Source: Cesiribacter sp. SM1
GTDB lineage: Bacteria; Bacteroidota; Bacteroidia; Cytophagales; Cyclobacteriaceae
NCBI RefSeq assembly: GCF_020178975.1
Contig: NZ_JAHXBU010000090.1
Location: forward strand, 248,001-312,000
DNA length: 64,000 bases
Direction of reading: 5' to 3'
Shown one piece after another: positions 63,364 to 64,000 of the stretch (the stretch's first letter is position 1; each line of letters begins with the position of its first letter). Below the pieces are notes generated by a model that worked only from the letters and a program-made list of their open reading frames with translations, was not told the origin of the DNA and made no database searches. The position numbers were made by a program, and so were the translations under genes.

Positions 63364-64000
63364 ATGGAAGGTCGGAAGATAATAGGGATAGATATTGGCG
63401 GTACCAAGGTCCATCTGGGGGTAGTAAAGGGAGGCAAGGTGCTTCGCGAGCTGAAACTATCAACCCCCTCACAGGCTCCCAAGGGGGAGATCTTAATGAA
63501 AATTACCGGGGGCATCAGTCAGCTGATGGATGCAGAGGTTGCCGGGATTGGTATTGGCGTGCCTGGCCTGGTGGATGAAAAGGAGGGAATTGTGCTTGAT
63601 GTGCAGAATATCCCTTCCTGGAAAAAGGTGCACCTTAAAAAGCACTTGGAAGATCATTTCAAAAAGCCGGTATATGTAGCCAACGATGCCAATTCTTTTG
63701 TTGCAGGCGAAAAGATTTACGGAAAGGGCAGAGACCTGGAGAACTTTGTGGGGGTAACCCTGGGTACCGGCATCGGTACGGGTATCATAATCGATAACAG
63801 TCTGTACACAGGGGCTTACTCCAGTGCCGGAGAGTTTGGCGGTATGCCTTATCTCGACCAGACGGTTGAAGATTACTGTTCCGGAAAATTCTTTACAAAG
63901 AAGTTTGGAATTAGTGGTAAAGAATTGCAGAAACGGGCAGAACAGGGAGACAGGGAGGCGCTGGAGATTTTCAGGCAGTTTGGACACCATGTGGGGAACG
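63364..64000 (+). CDS. ROK family sugar kinase, N-terminal part
   Basis: Partial: 212 residues visible, cut by the window end. ATP loop IGIDIGGTKVHLGV (7-20), GIGVPGLVDEKEG, ANDANSFVAGE with the catalytic Asp, and LGTGIGTGIII. There is no DNA-binding domain, so it is an enzyme. The usual GHxx...CxCGxxGC zinc motif is absent: the region reads SAGEFGGMPYLDQTVEDYCSG. It is probably a kinase for glucosamine, GlcNAc or glucose feeding the NagB protein encoded upstream. Confidence 0.88.
   Translation, partial: MEGRKIIGIDIGGTKVHLGVVKGGKVLRELKLSTPSQAPKGEILMKITGGISQLMDAEVAGIGIGVPGLVDEKEGIVLDVQNIPSWKKVHLKKHLEDHFKKPVYVANDANSFVAGEKIYGKGRDLENFVGVTLGTGIGTGIIIDNSLYTGAYSSAGEFGGMPYLDQTVEDYCSGKFFTKKFGISGKELQKRAEQGDREALEIFRQFGHHVGN

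Overview
The window reads as a chromosomal segment of a Bacteroidota bacterium, most likely of the order Cytophagales. Supporting signs are a SusC/SusD pair, a PorT-like type IX secretion barrel beside a menaquinone methyltransferase, a DUF5606 protein, many lipoproteins, and promoters of the Bacteroidota type (TTTG at -33, TAnnTTTG at -7). I saw no tRNA, rRNA, CRISPR array, insertion sequence or prophage.

Layout. 1-10 kb holds housekeeping genes: the end of a subtilisin-like protease, aspartate kinase, fructose-1,6-bisphosphatase with a LacI-type palindrome in its promoter, EngB, a PorE-like OmpA protein, UbiE, PorT and an SDR. 10-26 kb is a signalling island. Module 1 has a protein made of two fused SiaB-like kinase domains, a SiaC-like protein and a membrane SpoIIE phosphatase. 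Module 2 is a long co-directional run on the minus strand: CheR, CheB, a membrane GAF protein, a 1151-residue HAMP/GAF/PAS/SpoIIE phosphatase, SiaB, SiaC and an ABCG-like transporter with extra N-terminal domains, followed by small exported proteins. 26-45 kb is core metabolism and cell division: cytidine deaminase, saccharopine reductase family, TrmN6, RNase HI, MarC, AroQ, XerD, PyrD, FtsK, LolA, PyrF, DUF2851, a multi-span membrane protein, a NeuD-like acyltransferase, TrhO and a nucleoside phosphorylase. A head-to-head pair of REP-like palindromes lies near 33.5 kb.

45-64 kb is a catabolic locus. After a GntP permease comes an 828-base gap with three stem-loops, then SusC, SusD, three secreted endonuclease/exonuclease/phosphatase (EEP) lipoproteins alternating with two nearly duplicate PKD/beta-propeller lipoproteins, and a metallophosphoesterase fused to a propeller. 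A ROK repressor, a NagB fused to a PIG-L-like deacetylase and a truncated ROK kinase follow. The logic suggests uptake of a phosphodiester-containing amino-sugar compound, external cleavage by the EEP and metallophosphoesterase enzymes, then phosphorylation, deacetylation and deamination inside. The substrate is inference.

The two best candidates for an undescribed system are the CheB/CheR-linked Sia-type partner switch that has no SiaD in view, and the phosphoesterase/propeller SusCD locus.
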